A stretch of 64,000 bases of DNA from Cloeon dipterum (taxonomy: Eukaryota; Arthropoda; Insecta; Ephemeroptera; Baetidae). Position 1 is the first letter of the stretch; every line of letters starts with the position of its first letter. Below the pieces are notes generated by a model, which searched no databases, was not told the origin of the DNA, and saw nothing but the letters and a program-made list of their open reading frames with translations. Shown piece after piece: positions 24,401 to 36,653 of the stretch. The stretch spans positions 7,926,501 to 7,990,500 of the forward strand of contig NC_088787.1 in assembly GCF_949628265.1 (NCBI RefSeq). The letters run 5' to 3'. A program made the position numbers and the translations under genes.

Positions 24401-27400
24401 TGTATTTGGGGATACCTGGCTTTAGATTTGAAATTTATGAATGCAATTAATTAACAATCAAACCTATATGAGTTTAAAATTATTATTTTTCAATTATTCT
24501 TCTCAGAAAAGTTGAGCCAAAAATGGATTTTTTTAATTATTTGCTCTTTTCCAGTCGATTTAAGACGCCTTTTTTGGTAAATTTTTAAATTGTGCTCAAA
24601 CTCCCAGCCTAGAAAACTTCATTGGATTCCTAAATTAACCCTGTCTCTTTAACTTGCCTCAATTTCAATGATTAAAAATATTCCTATTGCTTTTCCCAAT
24701 GAATTGATGCAAATAATTTTCCGAATTAATTAGTAATTTTTTGGAGCCCTGAGTGAAGGTGGCGGACTCACCAAGGATGTACATCATGGTGAAGCAGTTA
24801 TCGTAGGCCATGCCGACAAGGAATCTGCAGAGGGCGAACTCCCAGAAGGTGGAGCTGAGCGGCGTGGCAATTCCGGCGGCGAAGCCGATCACGTTGGTGG
24901 CGACCAGCACCGGGATTCGGCCGTATTTGTCGGCCATCCAGCCGAACAGCAGGCCGCCCACAATGGCACCCATGAAGAAGATGGCCTGAGCCCAGGTCGC
25001 CAGGCTGTCGTTGTCGCAAACCCAGTTCAACTAAAATAACAATTCAATATGATTTTTATAATTTAATAAATTTATCACTGAATTAAATTAATGAAAAGTA
25101 TTTTAAAAGGAAGAGAAGACAACCCGTAAAACAATTATAATAATATATAGGATTCGGAAATTTAAAAAATTTAATCACGTTTTATGACAGCTCTTTCTGT
25201 AATAGGCTCAAAATCAACAATAAAATCGATAAATCAATTTTACGTGTACGAAGCTTAAAATTTAAAAATTTAAAACAGTCTTAAAAATTTTTAGAACCCT
25301 TTGGACACTTTAAGATGGTTTAAATACAACATAAACAGCAAACAATTGGAAGAGTTGTGTTCGGCGATGTTAAAAAATCAACAATTAAAATTCTTCTGCT
25401 GCTCCCTCATAAAATTATAATTTTTTCTTCCGCTAGAGAAAAACAACCCGTTTCCTTTATTAACTAAGCACCTGCGTCAGTAAGGAAACTAAGATCAGGT
25501 TCAATGATCGGAAATTTTACAGCCGCAATTAACAACAGAAAAGTGCTTCTTTCCCGTTGCCGAGGAAAATCTGCAACCGCTCGAGCAGGCATAGTGCGTC
25601 ATCAGACGGTAATTCCACGCTCATACAGGTGCATCGACAGAGAATCCCAATAATTCCGAGAAAATCAAAACCGGAATTCTTCCTTGTTTGCCCAAAAAAA
25701 GTTGGTTTTAATTCCTCGAACCGGTCGGATACGTCAATAACGAACTGGGAAACAATGTGACGAGACGCGAGGAGTTCATTGAAAGAAAATTATCGTACCT
25801 CAGAGGTGACCGTTGAGTAGGGGATTTCGGTGTAGTTGTACTCCCATCCGTTGCGGCAGTTGACCACAGGCCACGATGGATCGGCCTGGATTAGGCCCTG
25901 CTCGAGGCGCACTTTCGTGAAGTTCACGTTGTACATTCGGCACATGTCGTAGCCCGTCGTCGAGTTTGGGTTGACAGGAATCGCAAGACGTATTCTGGAA
26001 GAAATTAAATTTAAGCAATTTTACATCTTGAATAGTGAATATTATTTTTGCACTAGTTATAAAATGCTTTCTAATCCATTTCAAGAATAGAATGTAATAA
26101 AATTTATTATGTATACATCAATCGTGAGTAGTAATTGTGATTGTTGAGCAAACGATGTAGCACGATCGGCCAATAAATCAGTCAAAAGAAGGCATTGAGA
26201 ATAATTTCTTTCTATTATATTGTCGAATTCGAGTCGGGCTGCTTTTTCAGAGCAACGCTCTTTGTCGATGATACGCACAAATATTGAAGGCCATTTGCTG
26301 ACAGGGAATTCTAGCGAAACGAATGTATAATAGGGCAAAAAATTGGTCAGCCTCGTCTCTGATAAGAAGAAAGAAAATACACACGAAACCTTGAGAGATC
26401 CAGTTAATTTATAGCGAACATGCGAGCGAGAGAGAGAGAAAAACAGTTTGGTAGAGTAAATAAATACTCCAATAAATTTTTTAAAAGAACTACTTCAACA
26501 AAATGATGCAACCCTTCATTTAACTTGCGTTTTGCTCGCTGCTGAGATAATTTTTATGCTGGACGATATATTTTATATATAAAAGGTGCTGGCTGAAAAT
26601 TTTTACCTGTTTCAATCTGGAACTATTAATAAGCCCATCAAGGTCGACTAGTTTACAAAAGCGAAGAATGTGGCACGCAGGGAATAAAATGCATCTTGAG
26701 AAAACAAATGCTTGTATAAGATTTTTCTCTGCTGAATAAATGAACCAAATAAAATGCCACAAATTTATGGCCTCGTAATAATTTTTTGTTTTCGGAGTTT
26801 TATCCACACCAAAAATCAGGAAAATAATGATTTTCATTGATTAATTCCATTTGAAGTTTATGAAATAGTTGAGGCTATAAAAATTTCCAAACAGCAGTAG
26901 CAAAAGATGTATTAAAATGTATTTCGTCAAAACCACTTTAATTTAATGCTGGAGAGACGCATGAATGCGCACGCGGTAACACGTTACAAATTATTTTTCA
27001 GCCTGTTTCGTGGCCCTGACGCATGAGATATTTCATCGCGTAGTAAAATAAGCTGCTTAATTAGTCACTCGCACAACCCGAGTGAGAACGGAAGTAAATC
27101 AATGCGGCTCCTGCTGATTTTATCTTGCGGACGTATAATTGGTGACTTTGACTGGTTTTTTTTGTTGTCAAAGTGGACAATTTAAATAAAATGTATCCAC
27201 GACCTCCGTTAAACAGAGCAACTTTCAGCTCAGACTGATTTAATTTTTATTTTTTATACTAGAGATGGAAGGTGAATCAAGGCTTCAGAAACACTTTAAT
27301 TGCATAATCAGTAGCAAAAGCCTGGGAAAAAAATTTAATTTCTATTAAGTAACAGAGAACTGTCACGATTTTCCGAGAAAAACGTGCTCTCTAACCTTCC

Positions 27401-30400
27401 CATTCAAAAATAAATCACAATTAAAAGCACTTAACAAACGTAACGGGGCTCATTGTCAGCACGCGACAAGCTAATTAATCCTTAACAAAGCTTCTCCCAC
27501 ACAATTAATTAACGCTGAAAGTGCTAAAATCTCGAGTTTTCACATTGTGCAACACGTTGGCCGTGTCAAACGCGGCGTTGACATGATTTGTGCATCTCGC
27601 AAGGTCGCAGCACTCTTTTTGCTCCCTTATTCGCCGCGGCCGTGTGCTCGACAATAAGAGCGATTCACTCAGCGGCCGTGAACTTCGTGTCACTTTCTAT
27701 AAAAATCACACGAAAAGAGAGGTGTAAGTATAGACGAAAAATCGCCGAATCACCGCGTTTGAAGACAAAACCGCCGTATACAACTTTTGCTTTCGCCGGC
27801 GCGCGATTATTACACATTTTTTCAAGCATGACGGCGTGGATTAATTTTCAACGGCGAGATAGTTATGTTTCAGTGTCGAAACGATTCTCAATTTATTCGA
27901 ATTAATAACTCACGGTTTATTTGGAAATCCTTGCAAAATGAATCGAAAGCAGAGGTGTCATGCACGCAAAATCCTTCACCGCGTTTGATTCAATTGTCGA
28001 ATGTTATAATATTTCAATTTCCTGATCTTCGTTGTAAATAAGACACGCGCGGAATCGAATAACGAGAAACTCGGCAGAATTGGCAAGGCCAATCACGACC
28101 ACTGAAAGCAGGATAATCAGTTTCTGGCCCTTGGCTATATGTTTTTTTATGGCGATCTAAGTGGATAACGGCGTCACGAAACTGATCACGAGCATTGCAA
28201 TTATCATCAGGAATGAGAATATCGCGCAGGACTGTTTGTCAACAAAAATAAAAGTTAAGTGTTGCTGCAAATTGATTTCCTAGAGCTTGAGTAGGAAATT
28301 AAGGAAATTAATATATGTTATTTCCGCAAATTGGTGCAATGAAAGGTTCAATACGTTTTGTTTGCTTAAAAATATTCTAAACTTTAGGTTTGAGACGATT
28401 TTTACGTTATTCCAAGCATGGATGAGACATGTATTGTATGTTAATTGTAAATATTATCTTAATGCGTATATCGTTTATATTTATATTTTTTAACTAATTG
28501 TTAATTTGATGAAAAACACCTTTAAAAACAAATGAATAATTACAATTTTAACTGCCAATAAATTAATTTAATAAGATTTAGAAAATAAACATGAAGCATA
28601 CAATTTTTGAGATAATTAAAGAGGAAAATGAAATCTCCAGATGAAATAAAAATTTTCAGTATTTTAATACAGCCAGTATAATTGAAATATTATTACTAAT
28701 TTAAGTAGATAGACGAGGGAGAGTAATGTTAATATTAGATGAATCTCTCTAAATTCATTAATTCTTTTAATAATGTTTTCCTATGCTTGAAAAAAATTCA
28801 GATTCCATCTAGAAATGTTTCATTTTTATAAATAAATAAATAAAAGATTTTGAATTTGATACAAGTCTCCCGGGCTTGTTTAGGTAAAAAAGTCGCTTAA
28901 TTATTTTCATGCTTTTGATTATAGACAGTTTAAATTTTCCTCTGGTCATAAACTGTCAAAATCCTTACTAGTCAGCGGGGGCCAGATTCTTGCGACGCGC
29001 AGATATGGCGTCCGGAGGAGTATGGAGCGAAAAAACTGTCGCGTGAAAATGCGCCAAAAAGTTTTGGTCAATATTGTGACAAATTTGCATTACTTGTACG
29101 AATTGTGTCTTTTGGATCGTAAAAACAAACTCTTGACACTCGTACGACAATCCAAAGATAGCTTTTTGCTTCCCACATCAGACACCATCTTGGATCTGCG
29201 CAGTGCGAACCAATTTCATCGCAAATCTGGCACCCGCTGCTTTCAGTAAATTTTAGCAGGCGCAAATACTCTCACTAATATACACGGCTGCAACTTAACT
29301 AAAGAAAAAACAAGCGTGTTATTTCTTGATTTATATATCCAGCTGCCAATAATTGCAAAATGAATTACAGTTTGCATCAATATTCCCAACCAAGATTGAT
29401 ATAGATTTAATTAATTCAGCTATGCGGTAAACTGTTACTTAATTGCTATTTTTCTCCCCATAACTGTCACTTAATTGAGTTTATAATTTACGCCGACAGG
29501 GCCTTGGCGGTGCAGACTATGCGGTGCATAGAGTGCAAGCAAGCAAGCGGGCAATTTTCTGCTCCCAGGGCTCAGCATTGTGCATTTGAGATAAATCGCT
29601 GCTCTTGAGCCGCCGGTGGCGTGTGTGTGTGTTATTTTTTTTTCGCTCAAACCTTCTCGCGAGCAGTCAGCGCACGCGGATCTGCGGCTAAACGCGCGCG
29701 CGCTTGAGCAACTGCACATTGAGAGCAGATTTACGTCCGACATTCTCTCTCTTGTATGTGTCGTGTTTTGCTCGCGCTTTTCCTCTCATCCGGCCTCTCT
29801 CGCCTCTGCGAGTCAAGGCGCTTTGCCACAGTGTCTAGCTTTCAATTACATAACTTACTACAACAAACATTGTCTGGAATTTTAACCAAATGGTACCAAC
29901 TGCCAGACAATAATTGTTCTATCCATTCCAGCTGTTTAAATCAAATGCAGAAGAGGGAAAGAATTTAATTTCAAAAATTTTATTGAAAATAGGAAAAATC
30001 CCAACGGTTTTAATAAATCATATTTTGGTATGGAGGTAAAGAACCGTGTTTTATATTTAATTTTTTGGTTTTCGACAGTCCAAGGTGGATTCTGACTATA
30101 TTAAATTTTAAATTTCTAAAAATTTCCATGATTACTGCTCCCATGACGTGTTGAAATATTGTAGATTGTATAGATAAAGCCACAATCCTCAATTTAAACC
30201 ACAGAAAAATAATTGTGAATTTATTTACATGATTTAATTGAATCTTGTACAGCAGGTATTATAAGTGACAGGAATCCTACATATTTCACGCAGAGGAAAA
30301 GACGTAACATAGGAACAGGTTCAACATTTTCTAGATAAGAAACTGATTTATCTATAACCAGCAGGTGAATAAAGAAGAGCAAGGAGAGTCACTATGTTGC

Positions 30401-33400
30401 ACCATAATTGACTGCATAGTAAATGAAGCTGTTATACCATATTGCAAGCATATGGGACGAAAACGGAAACCATAATTAACATGAGTGTGTTACAGTCTAG
30501 CAAAGAGACGCAATAAAAGTGTAAACATTGTTGAGTGGCCAATAATCTAATTACAAACAGTCGTGCGAAACCAATAAATCAAACTGGAAATTTTTATTGC
30601 ACCATTGAGTAACTGATTCTATTCAAATTTACGAAACCTGTGGTCATGATATGAGTGTTTCTTCCGTTTCCACAGGCACCGACACCGCAGAAATCGGTTA
30701 AGAGATCAATATAAACATTCTGCAAAGGCGTGTTTCATTAATTTCCTTCCGCAGGGAAATTGTCTTCTCACGAAATAATTAATAACCTTCAGAATGGTGA
30801 TTTGTTGTATATAAAGGAATAAATTTAGCTCGACACGATCAGTCTAGAGGATTGATACTACAAAACCCCAGATAATCCTTGATGCCAATTGAGAGGAATT
30901 GAAATCTGCCTTGCAAAAATTAATCAAAAGCATTGTCAATTTGGGAGAAAATTGGCCTTTTATAATTATTGCGCGTTGTAGAACAAACTAACTATTTGAT
31001 CAACTTCTAACTGTCTCCAACAATAATTGTAATAAATCTAATTTATTTTCCTTACATAAAAACCCACGTAAAAATGTTCAAGAAAATTAGCTGCACTGCT
31101 TGTGTGCTCAGTGTGCTGTCTACTAGAATTTACTATGATTTTTATTTAATTCCAATTTTATTTCCTAAAAAGGACATGACAGAAAAAAATGGTAACTATT
31201 TTTTTCAGAAGATTTATCCCTCTATTTTTACCCTTTTCCTTTTAGAGTTTAAATTCTGATAAAAATAAATAAATAAATTGCCCTATTGATCAGCTTGAAT
31301 TATCTTTTAAATTGATTTGATTCGTCTCGATTTATACATGGTGTCGGAAAATCCTCAACTGTGTGAACCGTTCGCGCACCAGCTGTTCAACGAGCGGCTG
31401 CGACTCGCGTGATTACTCACTCGCGAAGACAATGACAAATATTGGAGCAAAGTCGTGGCTCTCAAGGTCCGCGGCTGCATTCAACCGTGTGAGCAGTTGA
31501 AAATGCAAATGGATACTCGCTCGCCTCTTCTCGCGAGCACTTTGTAAATATGTATATGCGTGCATACAGAGGTAGGAAAGTGACAAGATCTCCGTACGTA
31601 CTTTTATTGCTTTTGTGTACGCGTTAAAAGTACATAGGGTCCGCGTGACGTGATTTATACCGCTTTATGCCCAGATCTTACTCACACAGTGGCGCGGCGA
31701 CGATGTGTGTCGCGGCCGGTTTTCCCGGCAGCACGCAAAGACTATGTTAATTCAGACAAAGAGCCTGTATGAATTGATTTGATGGAAAAAAATAATGAGC
31801 TTTTGGAAGCTACCGATGCAGACCAAATAGGGTGGGTAACAGCTCTAGATAGATCAAAGAAGGAGAATTTAATTGGGATGTAGGAATATTTTAGCAAGAA
31901 ATTCGCTGCTGGGGGATCCAGTCCTAAAGCCGGTGCATGGAAATTTTAATTTTTTTGTAAACAACAGGAAAAATTCTACGTTGTGCAATATTTAAAGAGA
32001 ATGATGCTACAGTAAGAGTTCAAATTTTGTCAGCGCTTGTCAACATTTTTTTTTTTTTTGTAAGATTTCAATTATTCCCCTCGAACGCAAGTCACTTTTT
32101 GGTGTGAAATAACGTAGAATTTCAAGAAGGGAGACAGTCCTCTATTTAAAAAGCAACACATCTATTTAAAAATATTCCTAATTAGTCTGTAAATCCTCTT
32201 TGATTTTGAGGTATGTTCTTCAGACAGAAAAAAGCCGCTGGGCATCGACTGCCGGCCAGAGAGGCAGCTCATGGTCAGTTACAAAGCAGGGTTGTTGCTT
32301 CATTGAAGGAATTGTGAAACTGCTGACAAAGGTGTAATGCAAGGAAAGTGGAGGGTAAAAATATAAAGAATGCGGATGGGGAAAAATGGTGCAGGCATGC
32401 CGTCGTTTTTTTATTATCTTTTTTTTCTCTCCGTGAATAGACTTGTTCCTTGTTATGGTAAAATGCAAGTGAGTATTAACAAGCGTTGACAGCTCGTACT
32501 CGACCCCCGCGTCACTCATTTTCAGATACTCGAAAATTGCGAGTTGCGAGAGCAAGTGCCTGAACAAAGTGAGCCATTATAGCTTTCTTAAATATACGAT
32601 GTTACGCGATAATGAGTATCGTGTTTATTGTGGGTGTCCAAATCAATTTTCACCTTCATTCGTGAATGCTGTCCCTTAATTGAAACAATTTTTATTTTTT
32701 ATTGCTCTAAATTTCTCGATTTTTTTCCCAGTGAGAGGATTTTAACTTTATAAATTGACTCTGGCTGCTGCATTAATTCATGAGAAAATAAATTCTTCAG
32801 TTTGAAATGGTTGTTATAGTTAGCGAATAGTATTCCTTCTGAAAAATGACTTGTATTTTGCTGAAAACATAATTTTCCTCTCAAAGCCACACATTATTCG
32901 ATAGATCTGCTCTAGCAGGACAAAAATTAAAGAAAAAAAGCATAGTCTTTGCGGTAAAAAATAGGCAAAATCTTGAATCTGGCAAAAATTTCGTGATAAG
33001 AAACAAATATTTATATCGAAATTTATTCTTTTAATGAAATTAAAATTATTTCACTTGCTCCCGATTCCTTTCGTAGCGATCTTTCCAAATGATGTACGAA
33101 TTATGAGGTAAATTTTCAATTTGGTGAGTTAAATCGAGATTTTAAATAAGGAAACAGTGCTCACCACATGATTTAAAAAAAAATCGAAAATTTTATAAAA
33201 ATTTCATTCAACACTTATTGGGGCAAATTGAAACACTTTCCTCATTTTTAAATATCTTACATATCTTAATAGATCAAATTTAAGTCAGCTGTGGAGTTCA
33301 ACCAGTTTTTTCCTAAAATTATGGTTTTAATTTTTTGATGCTCATTTTGATTTATTTTATCGGAATTGTAAAAATGCTGTAGATACATATTTTCTGTTCA

Positions 33401-33762
33401 ATTCTTCAAAACGTGCAGATTTAACCTACGCCAATACTAGATTCAGACGATTTGAACAATCCCAACTAAATTAAAGGACAGAAATTAAGTTTTTGCACAT
33501 ACCTTTCTTCAGGGGTGAGGAATTCCAATTCGGGTATGTGGCACCAGTGGTCGGGTGTGAGCGTGATGAAAATCTGGCTGAAGTAGACGAACGCGACGAA
33601 AAACATGAAGGGTGCGAGCAGCAGGAAGAGCAGCTTCTGGTAGCGTCCGAACTCGCCCAGGTGGGGCAGCAAATCGTCGAATTCGACGGTGTTGGATGCT
33701 TGTGCCACCGCCGATGCCGCCCCCGCCTCGCCCTTAGCGGCGTTTTTCTGCTCTGTGGCCAT
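21402..33762 (-). CDS. SLC22-type organic cation/carcinine transporter, copy B, nine exons
   Basis: Exons in transcript order: 33762-33503, 25994-25799, 25030-24772, 23770-23578, 23452-23347, 22936-22824, 22756-22542, 22296-22121 and 21848-21402. Exon lengths and phases are identical to copy A, and the 654-aa frame is intact. Exon 1 encodes the same 86 residues as copy A with about one silent change. Differences concentrate in membrane segments, for example VAWAQAIFFL to ATWAQAIFFM, FLVGLSYD to FLVGMAYD, FCVNISVNIG to FSVNISYNIG, and GVAFIH to GVALIH. The MFS motifs GWMADKYGR, PESARW and DRWGRRW are all kept, so it should be functional. Intron 1 is 7.5 kb against 0.88 kb in copy A. Confidence 0.92.
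23840..24700. other. ~0.9-kb insertion in intron 3 of transporter copy B
   Basis: Copy A's intron 3 is 112 bp and copy B's is 1,001 bp; the ends match and the middle is extra. The inserted sequence is AT-rich without an obvious ORF or clear inverted termini, so it may be a degraded non-autonomous element. Confidence 0.55.
26045..32550. other. ~6.5-kb block in intron 1 of copy B, no protein gene recognised
   Basis: Intron 1 of copy A is continuous where copy B carries this block; similarity ends near 26,040 and resumes near 32,550 (the AACAAAGTGAGC region). The block is AT-rich but contains three GC/CpG-richer islands at about 27,500-27,900, 29,480-29,830 and 31,340-31,740. Near 29,590-29,630 is a segment (CGCTGCTCTTGAGCC...) whose reverse complement also occurs beside the broken RPS23 fragment at 50,155. 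No convincing ORF; possible enhancers, alternative promoters or non-coding transcripts. Confidence 0.5.
30808..30846 (+). promoter_or_regulatory. Candidate TATA + initiator core promoter inside intron 1 of copy B
   Basis: TATATAAAGG is followed by an arthropod-type initiator TCAGTC (A at 30,841). TATAAA starts 31 bp upstream of that A, the canonical spacing. It is on the strand opposite to the transporter. The downstream sequence has only short ORFs, so a transcript starting here would be non-coding or spliced. Confidence 0.4.
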
Positions 33763-34010
33763 CTTCGTTAGCGGTCGGAAAAACGAACCACAGAATCAGA
33801 GACTGCGGGAGAGAAGAGTGCTGGTGGTATTTCTCTGGGCGGACGGAACGCTGACACTCGAGCCGCGAACCCTCCGGCCGCCGCTTAAATATCTCGGAAG
33901 GAATCGGCGGTGGGGGCACGCACGCCGCCAGCCTCCACTCTCGCTTTTCTCCATTATTCTTTCATCTCCGCAGATCTCGCTGGCTGGGCTTCTGCTCAAT
34001 GGACCAAACT
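33763..34010 (-). promoter_or_regulatory. Core promoter and 5' UTR of transporter copy B (without the MITE)
   Basis: The 165 bp next to the ATG are almost identical to copy A. Upstream, the sequence runs straight into AGCCTCCACTCTCGC, showing the ancestral, uninterrupted promoter that copy A lost to a MITE. Confidence 0.55.
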
Positions 34011-35390
34011 GAAGGTCACTCGCCGCCGGGGGTGGAAAGCACGCGCAACTTGGTTCATATTAAATTTACCAAAATTTCAACACTATTTTACCCAGGAGAG
34101 GAATGGAATGGTACTGCTAATTGTAGAGAAATGTATTCTTGATGCTGCAAATGCGCATAAATCAATCGGGTTTAATGATTGAGATGAATCTTAAATTTAT
34201 TGGTAGATCTCGTCGAAATATTCCTCGAAAAATCTGATGAGTGCTGTATTTTTTCTTTAGAAATTTAACAAAAATAAATCTTTCCTCATAGCTCTTTTAC
34301 GCCTGTTTTTATTATTAACAATTTTAGATGCTTCAATATATGTATTTGTCAACAAAGGATTGATATGGGAAAATCCTCCAAATTCTTTGTTCCCAATGCA
34401 TATAGACATCCTGTAAATATTTTAGAAAAGTCACTGCAAAGTTAGTAGAATAGATTTAAAGAAATTAAAAAATATAAAACGCTTTACATAATACAATATT
34501 TTTATATCTCTTTTTCCTGTATCATCAGGCTATACAGTACTGTGTTAATTATTTAAATGAGGATTGGTGCAAAACCGCGAAAAATCTTTGTCACTGAATG
34601 CGTTTTTTCCCTTTGAGAATAAAGAGAAATCCAAAATCGATCTAGGAGATGACAGTTTTTTTGCATTTAATGGTGACAGAGTTAGCAAGATATTCAAATT
34701 CTTGGCACTGTCTCTCTACTTGAAATCTGATTTTTATTTTATTAAACAGAGAATTTCTCCAGTAAAAAAATGACGAGCAATATCGACGAAATAGAAATTG
34801 AAATCTCAGCCACACAAATCGAGGCTCAAAGTACGGTAATTTATGGAGAAATCGTCAAACTTTGATTATTTACTGTCTCCTCTTTTGTTTATTGCACATA
34901 TTGTAGAATTTCATGCATTTAATTGTTAAAAAAATCAACGTGTTCTTAAATTTTACATTTTCTGATGAGTTGTACTGGAAAGAAAACCTTACATATAATG
35001 TAATTTTTTGCCAATGGAAGGCTTGAATTGATAAATTTATTAAAATATAATCATTATTTCCAATTAATTATTTTGTATCAATAAGACCAAACTAAAGCTA
35101 AACGGTAGGGGTTGCACGAAGTAATGGTATAATTGCATCATGTGTCCTTGCGGTTTCGAGTAATTCAGCTTAGCAAATTTTAACTGAGTAAACATGCACT
35201 TCTGCATGTGTTGTGTCAGCTTTGGTTGCGCTTTTGGAATCGTCTGGGCATGAACGGAAATCCCGCGTGGCTAAAAGCGGATGGATAAGAGAGAAGATAA
35301 TCTTCTGGCCGGGGAAATTTTCTAACTCTCCCGCAATAATTGACGCCATTTGTTTTCCTGTTAATGGTATTAATGGATTCACCTGATTAA
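34011..35390. other. Upstream flank of transporter copy B, no gene
   Basis: Diverged counterpart of 19,100-20,150. It carries private insertions (for example about 34,440-34,800) resembling fragments of the AT-rich element at 42,660-43,945. No supported coding sequence. Confidence 0.5.
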
Positions 35391-36534
35391 TAGGGCTGTG
35401 AATTTTAGACGATTGACTATTTTTTTCTAAGCTTCAAATCAAAGCGGGACCATCAAATGAGCACGAATCATGCATATTTGTGCTGTTTAAACTAAACTTG
35501 AAATCGTCTAAAACCGTCTAAAACTGCCAAAACAGTCTAAAATCGTCTAAAACCCGTCTAAAATCGTCTAAAACCGTCTATTTTGACTATTTCGTGGTGA
35601 AAAATTCTAGAAAATGATATTCTTTAATAAAATATGAAATTTTAATTATACCATATGTGTGAGCGTACGCGGAAATTACAATTTCAATTAATTTACACGC
35701 TCTCTTTTCCATTTATATGACTTAAAACTCGCTGAATAGCACCATATCTAGCCGCATGCACGTTCCTTAAAATATCCTCCAATCGAGAAGACTTCGACAA
35801 GTTGAATCATGAACGCGCGCGTATGCATCCATGTTCCATGTGTATGCCTTTTAGACTCTGTGAGTGCGACGTGCGACATACATAATTTTCGTCATCTTCA
35901 GTGTGTTCTCTTAATTATTAATTAATATGGGGAAACAACGGGCTAAAACTTCCTCTGAGAAAAGTCCTTGCTTTAAAGTACGCTCAGCTGAGCAGTGCTG
36001 ATGTAGAAAGAAGCTTTTCAAAGAGGAAGTCCATGCTAAGACCCAACAGGATGAGTTTTAACACCGAAAACCTTGAAATGCACATGGTTATTAATCACTA
36101 CTACGCCCTTGATGACGAAAAATAAATTTCAATACCTTGGAATGAAATATTAAATGGTGTATTTTGATGCGTACGTGATACAATAAATAAATTAATTATA
36201 CCGCAATCAAAACATTTTAATTTTAAAATCCATAGCCATATTAGTAATGTTAATTGAGCTCCATTAGTAGAATAGTGTTAAGATATATGTTCTATATATA
36301 CCGCTGACCACCTCTAGGCTATGAAAAAGGCTAATAAATAGTAGAAATGGGTATTTTCCAGCGAATTTTGAACATGGTTCTATCATTTATGCAGTGGAAA
36401 TTGAACTTAAAAAAACCGTCTAAAACCGTCTAAATTGAAAAAAATCGACTAAAACCGACTAAATTTATACGAAAACCCGTCTAAAAATAGTCGACTATTT
36501 TCCCCAAAAAAATCGTCTAAAATTTACAGCCCTA
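35391..36534 (+). mobile_element. hAT-superfamily DNA transposon, internally deleted, 1,144 bp
   Basis: Inverted termini begin TAGGGCTGTGAATTTTAGAC at the left; the right end reads TAGGGCTGTAAATTTTAGAC on the other strand. Perfect 8-bp target duplications CTGATTAA lie at 35,383-35,390 and 36,535-36,542. Dense subterminal CGTCTAAAA-type repeats occur near both ends. A colinear empty site with one AGATTAA is present in unit A and, inverted, near 61,640. Only the C-terminal end of a transposase remains, so it is non-autonomous. Confidence 0.93.
35943..36125 (+). pseudogene. hAT transposase C-terminal dimerisation domain remnant
   Basis: An open frame ends at the TAA at 36,123. It includes ALKYAQLSSADVERSFS, then KRKSMLRPNRMSFNTENLE and HMVINHYY, the typical hAT C-terminal dimerisation (hATC) block. 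The DDE catalytic core and BED finger are missing. It lies inside the 1,144-bp element. Confidence 0.85.
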
Positions 36535-36653
36535 CTGATTAACATAGAAATCGCTGATTTTAAGAATATAGAAGTTACGTCACAAAAAGCCCAAACTTAC
36601 CGAAACAAAGTATTTTATTGTAAAAATAAAGGCTCCATGAAAGTAAAAATGGC

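Noticed and set aside
32220-32567. 115-codon minus-strand frame in intron 1 of copy B
   Set aside because: Low-complexity K-rich and aromatic stretches and no homologous segment elsewhere. Likely chance in AT-rich DNA.
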